Assembly: GCF_030247195.1 (NCBI RefSeq)
Contig: NC_080672.1
Coordinates: 305,505,115 to 305,569,114, forward strand
DNA length: 64,000 bases
Reading direction: 5' to 3'
Source of the DNA: Topomyia yanbarensis
Lineage: Eukaryota > Arthropoda > Insecta > Diptera > Culicidae
Part shown: positions 1-10,020 of the stretch, in pieces
Position numbering within the stretch: position 1 is the first letter of the stretch
How the letters are laid out: the number at the start of each line of letters is the position of its first letter
Position numbers and translations under genes: made by a program
Notes under the pieces: generated by a model
Seen by the model: only the letters and a program-made list of their open reading frames with translations
Told to the model about the DNA's origin: nothing
Databases searched by the model: none

Positions 1-435
1 TTTAGCTGCTACTACCTGATACTCTACAAACCATAGCCTCTTAAAGCTAGCAAAAAAAAAACAAAAAAACAGGCATACACCTTAAAAACGAAGAGATGGC
101 GAGTTTGTCTATTCCGCAAAAAGGTGTGTTTTGAAAGCATCTACAACTTTCTAGAACATCGAAAAACTGTAAAAAATCAAATGAAAAAGTTACAATGAAA
201 AAACACTTTTTAAGGGGGTATTCCGACATGTACTTCAATTTCACCCAATAACTTTTTTCGTTTAACAGATAGCTATTTCGCTACTTCAACAAAGTTTTAT
301 AAAATCATTTCGTTTACAAACTTTCCAGTTATTGTATCTGCGTATATACCCCCTTAAAAAAATATCCAACTTTATATTAAACTACTTCAAAAATAATGAA
401 ACCTTTTCGAAGACATTAAAGTGCCATAACCAATA
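1..435. other. AT-rich non-coding stretch
   Basis: No gene, RNA or element boundary was recognised here. The only open frames are short and of low-complexity composition. It is the flank of the hAT-type element that starts just after it. Confidence 0.5.
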
Positions 436-443
436 GTTTCGTC

Positions 444-545
444 TAGGGTTCGTCGCGGTGCGGATGTGGGCGGTAAATGGATTGTCTGCACCGCAACCGC
501 AAAAAAAATAATGAAACCACACCGCTTACCGCACCGTGCGGTAAT
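444..545. repeat. Left subterminal GCGGT-motif cluster of the outer hAT element
   Basis: GC-rich island in AT-rich surroundings. GCGGT and its complement ACCGC occur repeatedly in both orientations. The matching cluster lies at 6070-6211. In hAT elements such motifs are usually transposase binding sites; that role is inferred here. Confidence 0.65.
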
Positions 546-1660
546 GCGTTAAAAATTTAATATTTTTAAAAATAGTGTTGAAAAATTGTTCATTTGTGTA
601 ACCATAAATTCTTATTGTTATGTTATTCTTATTCACACGAAATTTAACTTTAAGAGACTCCTCAGAATGTAATGTTTATGAAAAAATCAACCTTTGCAAT
701 TTCTATTAATAAAATTCCGTACATTTTAAGGCAAACATTATACATTCAAAAACGTTCTACTGCAGTAATAGGAAAACTTTTATTCTAGCAACTCTTCAGT
801 TAATTAAAAAAAGTGGAATAAAAATGCAATAAGAAATAAAGTTGGATAGTTTTTTCTTTAAATTTTCATATGTTCAATGTTTTTGATATATCAAAATGAA
901 ATGGATGATTTTCGCATTTACGTAGTGGTTTTTCATTCTTAAAGGAATTTCAACAAAAAAAATTTGAAAGTCGAAATACCAGTACTTCTATATAGTAGCG
1001 CATATATTCCAATACAGTGTAACATATTGTATTTCATCAATAAGAACGACGCCATATTTGACGAAAAAAAATTGATCTATACATTACATCTAATCAGGAG
1101 TCCGGTCTCAACCGGTACAGAATTATTGAACATTAGAAAACTGCAAAAAATGTATGATTTGTAACATACAGCATAAATGTTATTAAAAATAGGGGGTTTT
1201 ATTGACAAAATATCCAAAAACTCTAACTTCGGTATTTTTCAAGAAACATATGTATTCTCATTCAGAAACTAAGATTGCTCCCTTTAAAAATGTATGAAGT
1301 GTAATTTTCTAAAGGCTAGTTCGAAAGTTCTAGCATTTAATGTATTTTTCTCTAATATTTTCCCAAAGAGCCAATGACAAAAACTTCAATTAAAGTGAAC
1401 GGGAGTCAAACTCTGTGGTATTTGGCAAAAAAGCTTCAAAAAAGCTACAAAATAGTCTTAACTGAAAAATACTAGGACAATTTGGTAGAAAATTATAGTA
1501 AATTTGAATGGAAGTACGCGAAAAAAGTTATGTAGCATACTTTTTGAGAAAGAGTCCAATAAAATTGACTGCAGAAAAATTCACATTGAATTTACACAGC
1601 AATCAAAGAAGATAGAAATACGATGTTGATGAACGAATGATAGAATAATCATCCTAATTT
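546..1660. other. AT-rich interior of the outer hAT element
   Basis: No coding region is supported. The one plus-strand frame at 964-1164 (66 codons) resembles nothing recognised and has no coding character. Probably non-coding filler of the non-autonomous element. Confidence 0.4.
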
Positions 1661-1794
1661 AGACCACTCCTTATTTTGGACGCTTTCATACATTTGTATT
1701 GCTACTGCCAATTACTCCAAATTCGTTTGGTTTGTTGTTGTATTGTATTGTTTTTGATTTAAAAAAGTTACATCGCACAGACTTAGACTAAACA

Positions 1795-1934
1795 CTAACT
1801 TAATCCTATTTTTAATTTAAACGATTCTCTACTAATATTAAAATCAAACAAATGATAGACACGATTGAAGAGTTGACAGCAAACACCCAAAGGATTATTC
1901 TGGCCGTACTGCGTGCGATGTGTTGAGCGTCGCA
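1795..1934 (-). pseudogene. LINE ORF2 C-terminal tail
   Basis: On the minus strand it reads YGQNNPLGVCCQLFNRVYHL, then FDFNISRESF, and stops at 1795-1797. The corresponding tail of the right-hand LINE is YGQNNPLERCCRRFNEASSV, then YDFNVSKHRY. This shows that the segment left of the hAT element is the continuation of the RT piece at 3522-4362. A one-base frame difference exists across the junction. Confidence 0.7.
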
Positions 1935-3520
1935 CAGTGGCGTAACTAGACCAAATCCCTGGCCAAAATTATTTTGCACGTTTTTAAGCCTTATTATATC
2001 TCAAAGAGCAGTAAAAAGTGATTTCTTACAGTTTTGGACAATATATGAATAAATAATTACCGCATTAATCCTACTAGCAGTGTAGTGAAAAACAAAAATT
2101 AAAAAAAAGTAAATTACACTTCAATGTTGATTTCTGCAAATTTAACGATATTATTGGGGATGCCGGGTGTCAATTGGAAGGTTTCGCACTTAAAGGTTTT
2201 GATTTTATGAACGTAACCCCACAAATTCAAATATTTTTTTGCTCATAACATTTCATAATTTGCGATAAAATTAAGCTAGTGCAATAAAGTTCTTCCGCCA
2301 GCTCATCTTCTAAATTGCCAAACTTATTTTAGATAAATATAGCAGGAAATTGTTTCAGAATTTGAGAACGATATTTTCTTATGAGCCTTTTGATGCTTCT
2401 ATCGGTATCTAGAAAATAACCTCGTGGATGGTTCAAAAATAGATACTTATATAAATAAAAAAAAATTAATATGCCAATAATGAACAATGAAATAAAAAGA
2501 TTCAAATTTTAAACAATACCATTGGTCAGATGCCTGTCAATAATCTACATGAAAAGCAGAATAAACTTTCTAATTAATAGACTATGTACGAAAAAAGCAT
2601 TAATATACAGTATTAAAATTCATAACAGATACAACCTGAACAAATGACGATTTACCAACGTTTAGAAAGCAACTTGTGTGCGTGACTATTCATATAGTAA
2701 GATTCGGGTTAGTTATATTTCACATTCTACAATAAGCAGAACGTGCATGCGATTGTAAATATAATTGTCATAATGGATTGCATAGATTAATGAACAAAAG
2801 GTCTTAATTTTTAATTATCTTTATTTAAAAAAATATCCACATCACAATAGAATTGAAGAAACTTACGGAGACACTGAATAAATCATTGTATACCTTCATG
2901 CATAATCTAATCTAATCAAATTGAGATGTTTAGTACAGGCTTAATAAAGGCTTTGTTGCTTATTTTGCCAATATTTTGGCATAAACATGCCATTTTCAAA
3001 CTGCTGTAAAAGCGGCAATGGGATTAATTGGGAATGTTTTTTTTTCGTGAAACGGAGAGAAGAGAGCCCAAATAACCGTGTCGTTTAAACGGATCTGCCA
3101 GACAATACCCGACAAGATACTTTTTCCACTACCGAATTTTTAATAATATTGATAAAATTTGCGCATTTTGAACCCAACTCGAAAGAGGAAAAAATGTAAC
3201 AAAAATAGATGTTCTTTGGTCAAACTTGTTGGTGTTTGTTATGAAAATCACGATTTTATACCAGATATTGACTTTGTATACTTAGTTTTTGGGCGATATG
3301 AAAAATTGTGAAACAATGTAAGTCAAAGTTAGAAAATCCGTTAGAAATTCACCATTTTCAAATACTCACATACAAAAATTATCAATCGAAAAACCTATTT
3401 TTCTGTTGTCATTCATTAGAGTGTGGTTTGAAAAACTATTTTGTCGAAAAAAATTAGAAAGAACACCAAAAATTATGGTTTTGCTATTTTGGCCAGGATT
3501 TGGTAGTAGTTACGCCACTG
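1935..3520. mobile_element. hAT-type non-autonomous element inserted in the LINE
   Basis: The ends are inverted: left CAGTGGCGTAACTA, then CCAAAT and TGGCCAAAAT; the right end has the same blocks in reverse complement. CAGTGGCGTA is a typical hAT terminus. Flanking octamers are GCGTCGCA (1927-1934) and GCGTCGGA (3522-3529), 7 of 8 identical with one extra T on the right. The LINE ORF2 continues on both sides, which independently confirms an insertion. No transposase frame is seen in the 1.59 kb of AT-rich interior. Confidence 0.7.
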
Positions 3521-3521
3521 T

Positions 3522-4362
3522 GCGTCGGAAAAAAATCAATTCTCCGGAAAGATCTTCCCAGAACGTTGAGGTCGAGTTTTGCTAGAAGCGCAGGGGAGTC
3601 TATGTTGTCCGTCAGAAGGTCGAAAATGAAAAGTCGTTGCAGAAAGATCCGTCTATTTCGCAGTGTAGGGAGATTGATGAGGATACAGCGATCTTCATAT
3701 GGAGGAAGCTGGAAACGGTTTTGCCAGGGTAACCGACGAAGTGCAAACCTGATAAAGTTCTTCTGTACCCGTTCGATACGATCAATGTGTATGGTGTGAT
3801 ACGAAGCCCAAATAGTAACGCCATATTCTAGAATACTGCGTACCAGTGTAATGTATAGCGTTTTTAGACAATACACATCATTGAAATCACGAGCGTTGCG
3901 TTTGATGAGTCCAAGTACAGCGTAGGCTTTAGCTATAACGGAAGAGTAATGTGCGGTAAAGCGTAGCTTACAATCGAGAACGACAACAAGGTCCTTGACG
4001 GATACAACTCGTTCTACGTGAGCAGAACACATTGAGTATTCGAACTTAATTGGAGTATGTTCTCGTGTAAATGTGGTTGTACTGCATTTTTGAATATTCA
4101 CACTCATTCCGTTTCTGTCGCTCCAGTCAATGATCCTATCGACGTCCATTTGCAATGCACAAAAATCTACCATAGTTGTTATCACACGGTAAATGTTCAG
4201 ATCATCAGCATACAAGACTTTAGAAGACGATAATTCACTGCAGAGGTCGTCCACAAAGAGTACAAATAGAAGAGGTCCGAGATGACTCCCTTGAGGAACG
4301 CCCGATGAAATGCGGAAAGGATCCGAGATTGTAGTTCCAAGTCGCACCGAGGCGCTACGGTT
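3522..4362 (-). pseudogene. LINE ORF2 fragment: reverse transcriptase palm and thumb
   Basis: Reads SGVPQGSHLGPLLFVLFVDD, then SSKVLYADDLNIYRV with the catalytic YADD box, then VVSVKDLVVVLDCKLRFTAH and LKTLYITLVRSILEYG, then the thumb region to RRIDFFPT. An open frame runs across this piece from 4593, but its first 75 or so codons are MITE sequence, so that frame is a chimera and not a gene. The 3' side is cut by the hAT element at 1935-3520. Coding resumes at 1934. Confidence 0.75.
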
Positions 4363-4370
4363 CGCAAGCT

Positions 4371-4672
4371 CAGGGCCGGCGGATAGCGTGGGTAGTATGG
4401 GTAGTACTACCCACTCGAAAATAACCGAGTGGGTAATTACCCACTCGAAATTTTGGAGCTTTTCATAAATTTGAAATCTTCCATGTATGCATCTCGGGCA
4501 CACATTTGAAAATATCGATGTACGACAATTCCACTTGCACAAAAACACCGCAAGTGATTGAATGTAAAGGTAATGCAAGTGTGTGTATTGCAAAAATCAG
4601 ACAAATCCCTATTCTATTACCCTAACCCCATGCTTACTACCCACTTAGGCTAAAAGTGTTACGCCGGCCCTG
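4371..4672. mobile_element. hAT-type MITE, 302 bp, inserted in the LINE RT
   Basis: Perfect 8-bp duplication CGCAAGCT at 4363-4370 and 4673-4680. Termini are inverted, CAGGGCCGGCG and CGCCGGCCCTG. Subterminal TGGGTAGTA/TACTACCCA motifs occur at both ends. The insertion interrupts a reverse-transcriptase frame that reads continuously once the MITE and one duplication copy are ignored. A diverged relative lies at 31632-31860. Confidence 0.88.
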
Positions 4673-4680
4673 CGCAAGCT

Positions 4681-5110
4681 ACGAGGAGATCCAATTAGTC
4701 AGCCAGTCCGGCAGTCCAATCCGTCTTAGCTTTTCCACAGCAAGCTGATGAGGAACACGGTTGAAAGCTTTCGAGAAGTCGATGAACACCGCATCGATCT
4801 GCTGTCGTTTTTCCAATTTATCAATTAGCGACGACACGTAGCTCATCAGATTTGTAGTTGTTGATCGCTTTTTTACAAAACCATGCTGGTCCAAAGTGAT
4901 GATGTGTTTTAACGCGGGGTAGATAACATCTAACAACATACTCTCGAAGATTTTAGGAAGGCAGCTTAAGATTGAAATTCCTCTATAATTGGTGACATCA
5001 TGTACGTTGCCTGTTTTGTGGATTGGAGTTATCAAAGCTTCCTTCCACTTCGTGGGGAAAACATTTTCAGCAAGAGAGCGATTGAATAATAGAGATGCTG
5101 GTAGCGCCAA
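4681..5110 (-). pseudogene. LINE ORF2 fragment: reverse transcriptase, fingers and first palm motifs
   Basis: Contains, in order, SLAENVFPTKWKEALITPIH, NYRGISILSCLPKIFE, QHGFVKKRSTTTNLMSYVSS and the palm motif AVFIDFSKAFNRVPH, where D of FIDFSKAF is the first catalytic aspartate. This is the N-terminal half of the RT. It is broken at 4680, where the 302-bp MITE entered after the residues LTNWISS. The continuation lies at 3522-4362. Confidence 0.75.
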
Positions 5111-5204
5111 AGATGAAGAGCAATTCTTGATGAACGATGGTTGTAGCCCGTCGGACCCCGGGCCCTTGGAACTGTCAATCCCCCGAAGATTAATATATAC
5201 CTGA

Positions 5205-5690
5205 TGTTCTGCGATGATGTTGCAGGCAAATTCAGAGTGAACATTAGCAAACTAGTCAAGTACGATTCAGATAAATGTGGTGAGTTATTACTTAGCACGT
5301 TTTGAAAGAATGATGAGAATAGATTTACTGACTCCGCTGGTGACGTTGATGTCTTGTCTCGATAGTTGACGTATTCCGGAATTCCAATGGAGCACGTTTT
5401 GTTCCGCAGGTAAGACCAAAACTGCTTTGGATTGTCCTTCATGTTGCATTCAATTCGGGAAACATATGAGCGAAAGTATGCTACATTCACTAGCTCGAAT
5501 TGCGTTCTAATTCCCGCACGGACGTTTTGTCGGTTTCGCCTCTTGTTCTAAAAAATCTTTTTCGAGCTTTCCTGAGACGATTTCGAAGATTTCGTAACTC
5601 AGCATTCCACCAAGGTCGTTTATTATCCGGGCGGCGCGTGCGTGTCCTCCTAAGCACAAGTTTGATGAAGATAATTATATTCTTTGGGTT
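5205..5690 (-). pseudogene. LINE ORF2 fragment: endonuclease-RT linker
   Basis: Reads PWWNAELRNLRNRLRKARKR, then after a frameshift and stop codons FRSYVSRIECNMKDNPKQFW and AESVNLFSSFFQNVL. This is the region that lies between endonuclease and RT fingers in Jockey-type ORF2. The same blocks are present in the right-hand LINE (AREYLNQVQ-like, ATFWKFV, ADTVNLFADFF). The two adjacent stops near 5489 and the frameshift near 5200 show decay. Confidence 0.65.
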
Positions 5691-6069
5691 GTGTGTCCCA
5701 GCATAATTAGTTCATCTCTAATTCCTTAAAATTAGTCAAAATTCACAGTTAAAAAATTGATATCGAAAACGATTCATAATTCCACGATTTCCAACAGAAA
5801 TCGAGAGAAGTTATGCACTTTTAAATTAGATTTAAGAGTACATATTTATTGTTTTTAAATTATCTAATAATTGTGTCTCTATTTGGATCTTGCATTTTAT
5901 GTATTTGAAATGGTTAGTTTGTGAAGTTTTACTTAGAAGTATAAAATAACTAGTCCAGAATATGTCGTAAAAATAATAGCGTCAACATATTTCGGACGCA
6001 GCTAGATTTTCTTTTGTAATAGAAGTCTGTTTATCAATTTAGAATAACCAAAATTATCACTTTATCATT

Positions 6070-6211
6070 TTTTTGCGGTGCGGTTGCGGTAAAAGCTCTT
6101 TCCCGCACCGCATCTGCGGGAAAAAGTGTCTTACCGCACCGCAGATTTTGCGGTGCGGGTGCGGTAAGTACCGAGCGGTTGCGATAATTACCGCAACCGC
6201 GACGAACACTA
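6070..6211. repeat. Right subterminal GCGGT-motif cluster of the outer hAT element
   Basis: Denser than the left cluster, with runs such as GCGGTGCGGTTGCGGT and hairpin-capable pairs of GCGGT/ACCGC. It ends in the right TIR at 6211. Its likely role is transposase binding (inference). Confidence 0.65.
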
Positions 6212-6219
6212 GTTTCGTC

Positions 6220-9200
6220 GCAAATATCAATGTCCGTCTTTTTTGATTCCGTCCCATTGTGCAACGCCGCCAACAACGATATTTTTCATCAGCGCACACC
6301 TCTATATCTCACCTCTATTTTGGTGCCAACTTCGCGTGGGTTCTACAAACTAATGAATGATCCCACATATCCTTAAGTGATATGTGTAAAAAATGTCTCA
6401 TCTCACTGCTACGTAGATTAAATCGGTTTTTGTACAATAAACTACACCTCTAACACTTATATTATGCATTTTAGTTATCTTGTTTCGATAATTTTACGCG
6501 TAAAAATATAAATATAAAAATATAGCGCTACCAAAACGCGTACACAAAAAAAATGACGGGTGGCCCATAACCGGGACATTCCCCTAATAAAAATCATCAT
6601 TTAGTTTTGGTAGTTTTCCGTTACGCAGTTCTGATAGGATTCATCATTCCGCCCTGGTAGTATAAACACGACTCTGGTGTGGCATACCGTTGCGATTCCC
6701 TAATTCGTTGCAGTTCATTTGAATATTTCATGATTACGCCTGAAACCGCAACGATATCAGCATTGCAATTCCAAGTTAGGACAAACTATCCATGTGTGGA
6801 TTTTAGCATATGAATGGTATGTCGATCAGTGTAAACTAAATACTGAATTCACGTACTGAATGCTTCGCCGCTGTGCGCAATCAGTTATTTTATGCTGAAG
6901 TTTCCCAAGTAAACATAATTCTCGTATATTGGAGCTCTGGCGATGTCTCGTATAAGGTCGAAAGGTTAGAGATTTTGTGCCCTGATCAATATGAATATTT
7001 AGGAGGTAGGGCCACAGAAAACAGACTTATAAGCTGAAACAAACTTTCCCAAAAACCTGTATAAACATTTAAATGAAAATATGATGAAAATTACCATCGC
7101 ATACGTGAGTAACCATTGTATCTAAGTTTGCACACAAGTCCCGTATAGCAATTGCTGGCCGATCGAAGCGCCGGCTAGTGGCAAGTTGCTACTTGTTGTT
7201 TTCATTTCAAAGCGACAGTTTTACTTCTTACACAAGTTGAAAACTTTACTTGTATGTCAGTTCTCAGTGGTAGGGTGATGCTCAGTGAATTTTCATCATA
7301 CAAAGATCCGACCAAACCTCAATAGTTGCCCGAAATCGATGAAAACTCTACCTTTGGGTAATATTGGGATGCTGAGCTCATATTTGATGTTACTTGCAAT
7401 TTGTTTTGGATGCTAGATATTTTGCTCGTAGGGTTAATTCGTACAATGTTGACACAGCGCAGAGGGTAAATTCAAAAGCTGAAGCATTTTCGACAAAGAA
7501 CTATGAGAGGCAAAATAAATCTAGAGGATTAATAATATTAACAAGTAAGCTATCAGGAATTGAAATGAAGGAATGGGAAGAGAAAGAAGTTCAAAATACA
7601 TCAGTAAACTTGTTCGTAAATAGGAATAAATGTATTGATAAATATTCATGGTTCAAATAATCCAAATGAACATAAAATGTGATCAAAAGTGCCACTATAA
7701 AACTTGATGGAGGATTCAGGAAGGGGTGAGCAGTAGGAACGGGAAAAGAACCAAATAAATAAGTTAATCCAATGTCCCATAGTAGTATTTCATTCCCAGA
7801 ACTTATAAAAAAATTGGAATTTTAGATTTCTTTTCATATCGTATATTGCGTGTTCAATTTTTATGCCAGCAAAATGAATCAGTTCTCCCCGCCTCTTACC
7901 ACAGTCACTTGTTGGGTACATACATATAGTACTTCAAGCGAAAACTCCATCAAAAATCTGCACCAAAGCAGCCATTACCGAAGCTGCAATTGCATAGCTC
8001 GAAGCTACATCGGTACAGTAACGTACGACCGGGCCGTTATCGAAAAAGCTATCGAGAGTAATTTTGTGTTCCGGAGTGGAATTTAATTTAACTTGTTTGC
8101 TCAGTGATTTGTTGCTTCGCAGTCGCTCATTGCTGCAGGGCATTGCTCGAGTTCGGATTTGAACGTGACGGGTACTTCCTGTCATTAACAATTGTTTAGC
8201 TTTGATATGAAAACGGGTCTCTTTCGCGCTCGAATGATTTTTGATTGGATTCCCTTTCCTGACAATTGGAACGTATTCGTAATGAGGTGCAAATTAACAG
8301 TTTCAAACTATTTTGGGCATTGAGCAGTTAACAAAACTGAAACATGACTTTGATGATTGGTTGTTTTAGAGCAGAAAAATGTAGCCATGGAGATACATAA
8401 TGAAGACAAGTTCAAACACACGTCAATCATCATCGCTAGCTGTCATAGCTTTACATGGGTTGGGAATTTGCTAGACTAGAACCCATACCTGTATGGAATA
8501 TACCAGACTGACCGTTCTCCTAACAACGTCAACACCCACGAGAATATTATTGATTTATTATTCTGGGGACAGCAGAAAGAAAACAAAATAAAGTTCGAAT
8601 TTGCCTGGACCGTCGAAACAATAAGAGCGCATTCGAAACAGTATCCCTCATAAACAAAATCCTTGCATAATTTATAAATTGGAAGATCTGCGCAAAAAGG
8701 TCCAACATTCTTGCATACCGACCAGAAAGGAAAACATAGTCAATCCCCAAAAGGAAAAATCAAATAGCATTACAAAACACGGACGACCGTTGAATGTACC
8801 ATTAAAATGAGCGAACCTTTCGATGTTTGTTTATCAAGAGCTACTAACCCTTTTCTTCGGAATTCCGGCAGCATTTTCAAAAAGATGGATTAAACATGAA
8901 TTGTACATTCAACATTCAGCAGTTTTGGTGGCTATTGACGAATATGTCGGCCAATTGTATCTGCAGTCCCCTCAATGTTACTAAATTTTCGGCATGTTAA
9001 CTGCATTTTGCTTTATCATCTTTTAGATTGAATTTGGAGTGTACACCCAAAATCCGACGCGTAAGTTGCTATTACTTTTGGGTAAGATTTTATTCTATTC
9101 TATTCTTTTTGTTAATGTACCATGCAATTGCGTATTGCGATATTAAACCCATATTATCTCAAAGATACTAAAGGTGGAATGGCGAACTTTGGTCGCTGTA
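6220..9200. other. Non-coding DNA without recognised genes
   Basis: Several short frames exist (for example 7394-7660, 7934-8191, 8547-8750), but none shows a known motif, consistent coding bias or splice structure. The stretch 7840-8200 is less AT-rich than its surroundings and could be old unique sequence. No element boundaries were found. Confidence 0.4.
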
Positions 9201-9203
9201 CAT

Positions 9204-9747
9204 GTACGTTAGAGTGGCTCGAATATGACATTTTTCAGCACAGCACTTTTTGAGTTCCTTTTGTGGTCCCAAATGCCTGTGCAAAGTTTGGGAGTGGTCG
9301 GTTGCTTCCCGGGTTTGCGCATAGCGTTCAAAGTTTGTATGGAATTTTATATGGGGACATCAATTATTTTGCATTTACGTTAATAAAGATCGCTATTTCA
9401 TTCAATATGAAAAACCAGCTTTATATAACTATAGTTCAAACATTGCTTAACAACTTTGTTGAAAACGGTTACTAGCTACAAGTTTTCAAAAAATAGTTAT
9501 AACGATTTTAAAGCTAATGGTTCAATCCAAATGCAGAAATTTATTATTTCTTCCAACACTGCCAGTACACCACGACACCGATGCTTCAAACTTAAATAAA
9601 TGAGAATATCGTCATCGCAGAGACTTGGTACCTTTGAATGAAATGTTCAGAATGAATTGCTGAATAACATAGACGTAGTCAAAAAATGAAAAGAAGAGGG
9701 GTTGTGGTTTGTATACTACCCAGTTCCCTTTTTAGATAGTTTAGTAT
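9204..9747 (+). repeat. Inverted repeat A, left copy
   Basis: About 544 bp beginning TTAGAGTGGCTCG and ending near TTTTTAGATAGTTT. It matches the reverse complement of 19013-19581 over nearly its whole length, for example CAGCACTTTTTGAGTTCCTT and GGTTGCTTCC. The left copy lacks about 40 bp near its start that the right copy has. It may be a dispersed repeat present twice by chance, or the outer part of one large inverted structure. Confidence 0.7.
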
Positions 9748-9749
9748 AA

Positions 9750-10020
9750 CATAAGGAGAACATCTTCAACGCAGGTTTATTCCACCGAATAAAAAATTAA
9801 TGTTACATGTTTGAGTGCTACTATTTAAGGGCTCATTTAAAATGGTACAACGGTTTATAAGTTTTACATGTTTTAAAACCCGGTTTCTTAGCCGTTCAGA
9901 GACAGAATTTAAAAAAAATGCATATCCTTAGATTCCTTAAAGTCTCGGAATTGTTTCTATTGACGTTTTCATTTTAGGATCTAGGAACGAAACCAGGATA
10001 GTTACTTCAAACAAGCGTTT
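9750..10020. other. Linker between repeat A and arm B
   Basis: AT-rich sequence with no match found in the corresponding place on the right side of the inverted structure. Nothing coding is seen. Confidence 0.35.

Larger units (their letters stand above)
1680..5705 (-). mobile_element. Jockey-superfamily LINE, 5'-truncated, split by two hAT-type insertions
   Basis: On the minus strand the fragment starts (about 5690) in the linker after the endonuclease (PWWNAELRNLRNRL) and runs through the reverse transcriptase to the ORF2 stop at about 1795. A short AT-rich 3' UTR follows. It closely resembles the LINE at the right end of the window, sharing motifs such as NYRGIS, GVPQGSHLGPLLF, YADDL and YGQNNPL. 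Two insertions interrupt it (1935-3520 and 4371-4672). Several frameshifts and stops make it inactive. Exact LINE ends and target duplication could not be fixed. Confidence 0.75.
444..6211. mobile_element. hAT-type DNA transposon, non-autonomous, host of nested insertions
   Basis: Seen in the sequence: the octamer GTTTCGTC flanks both sides (436-443 and 6212-6219). The ends are inverted: left TAGGGTTCGTCGCGGT, right (reverse complement) TAGTGTTCGTCGCGGT, 15 of 16 identical. Both ends carry dense subterminal GCGGT/ACCGC motifs. Known: an 8-bp duplication, short TIRs and subterminal motif clusters are typical of the hAT superfamily. No hAT transposase was found. About 4 kb of the interior is a LINE plus two smaller hAT-type insertions, so the original element was only about 1.7 kb. 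P-type or Merlin elements also make 8-bp duplications but have other ends. Confidence 0.8.

Noticed and set aside
3484..4593. A single 369-codon gene
   Set aside because: The first 75 codons are hAT MITE, the middle is LINE RT, and the last few codons are the TIR of another hAT element. It is a chance chimera.
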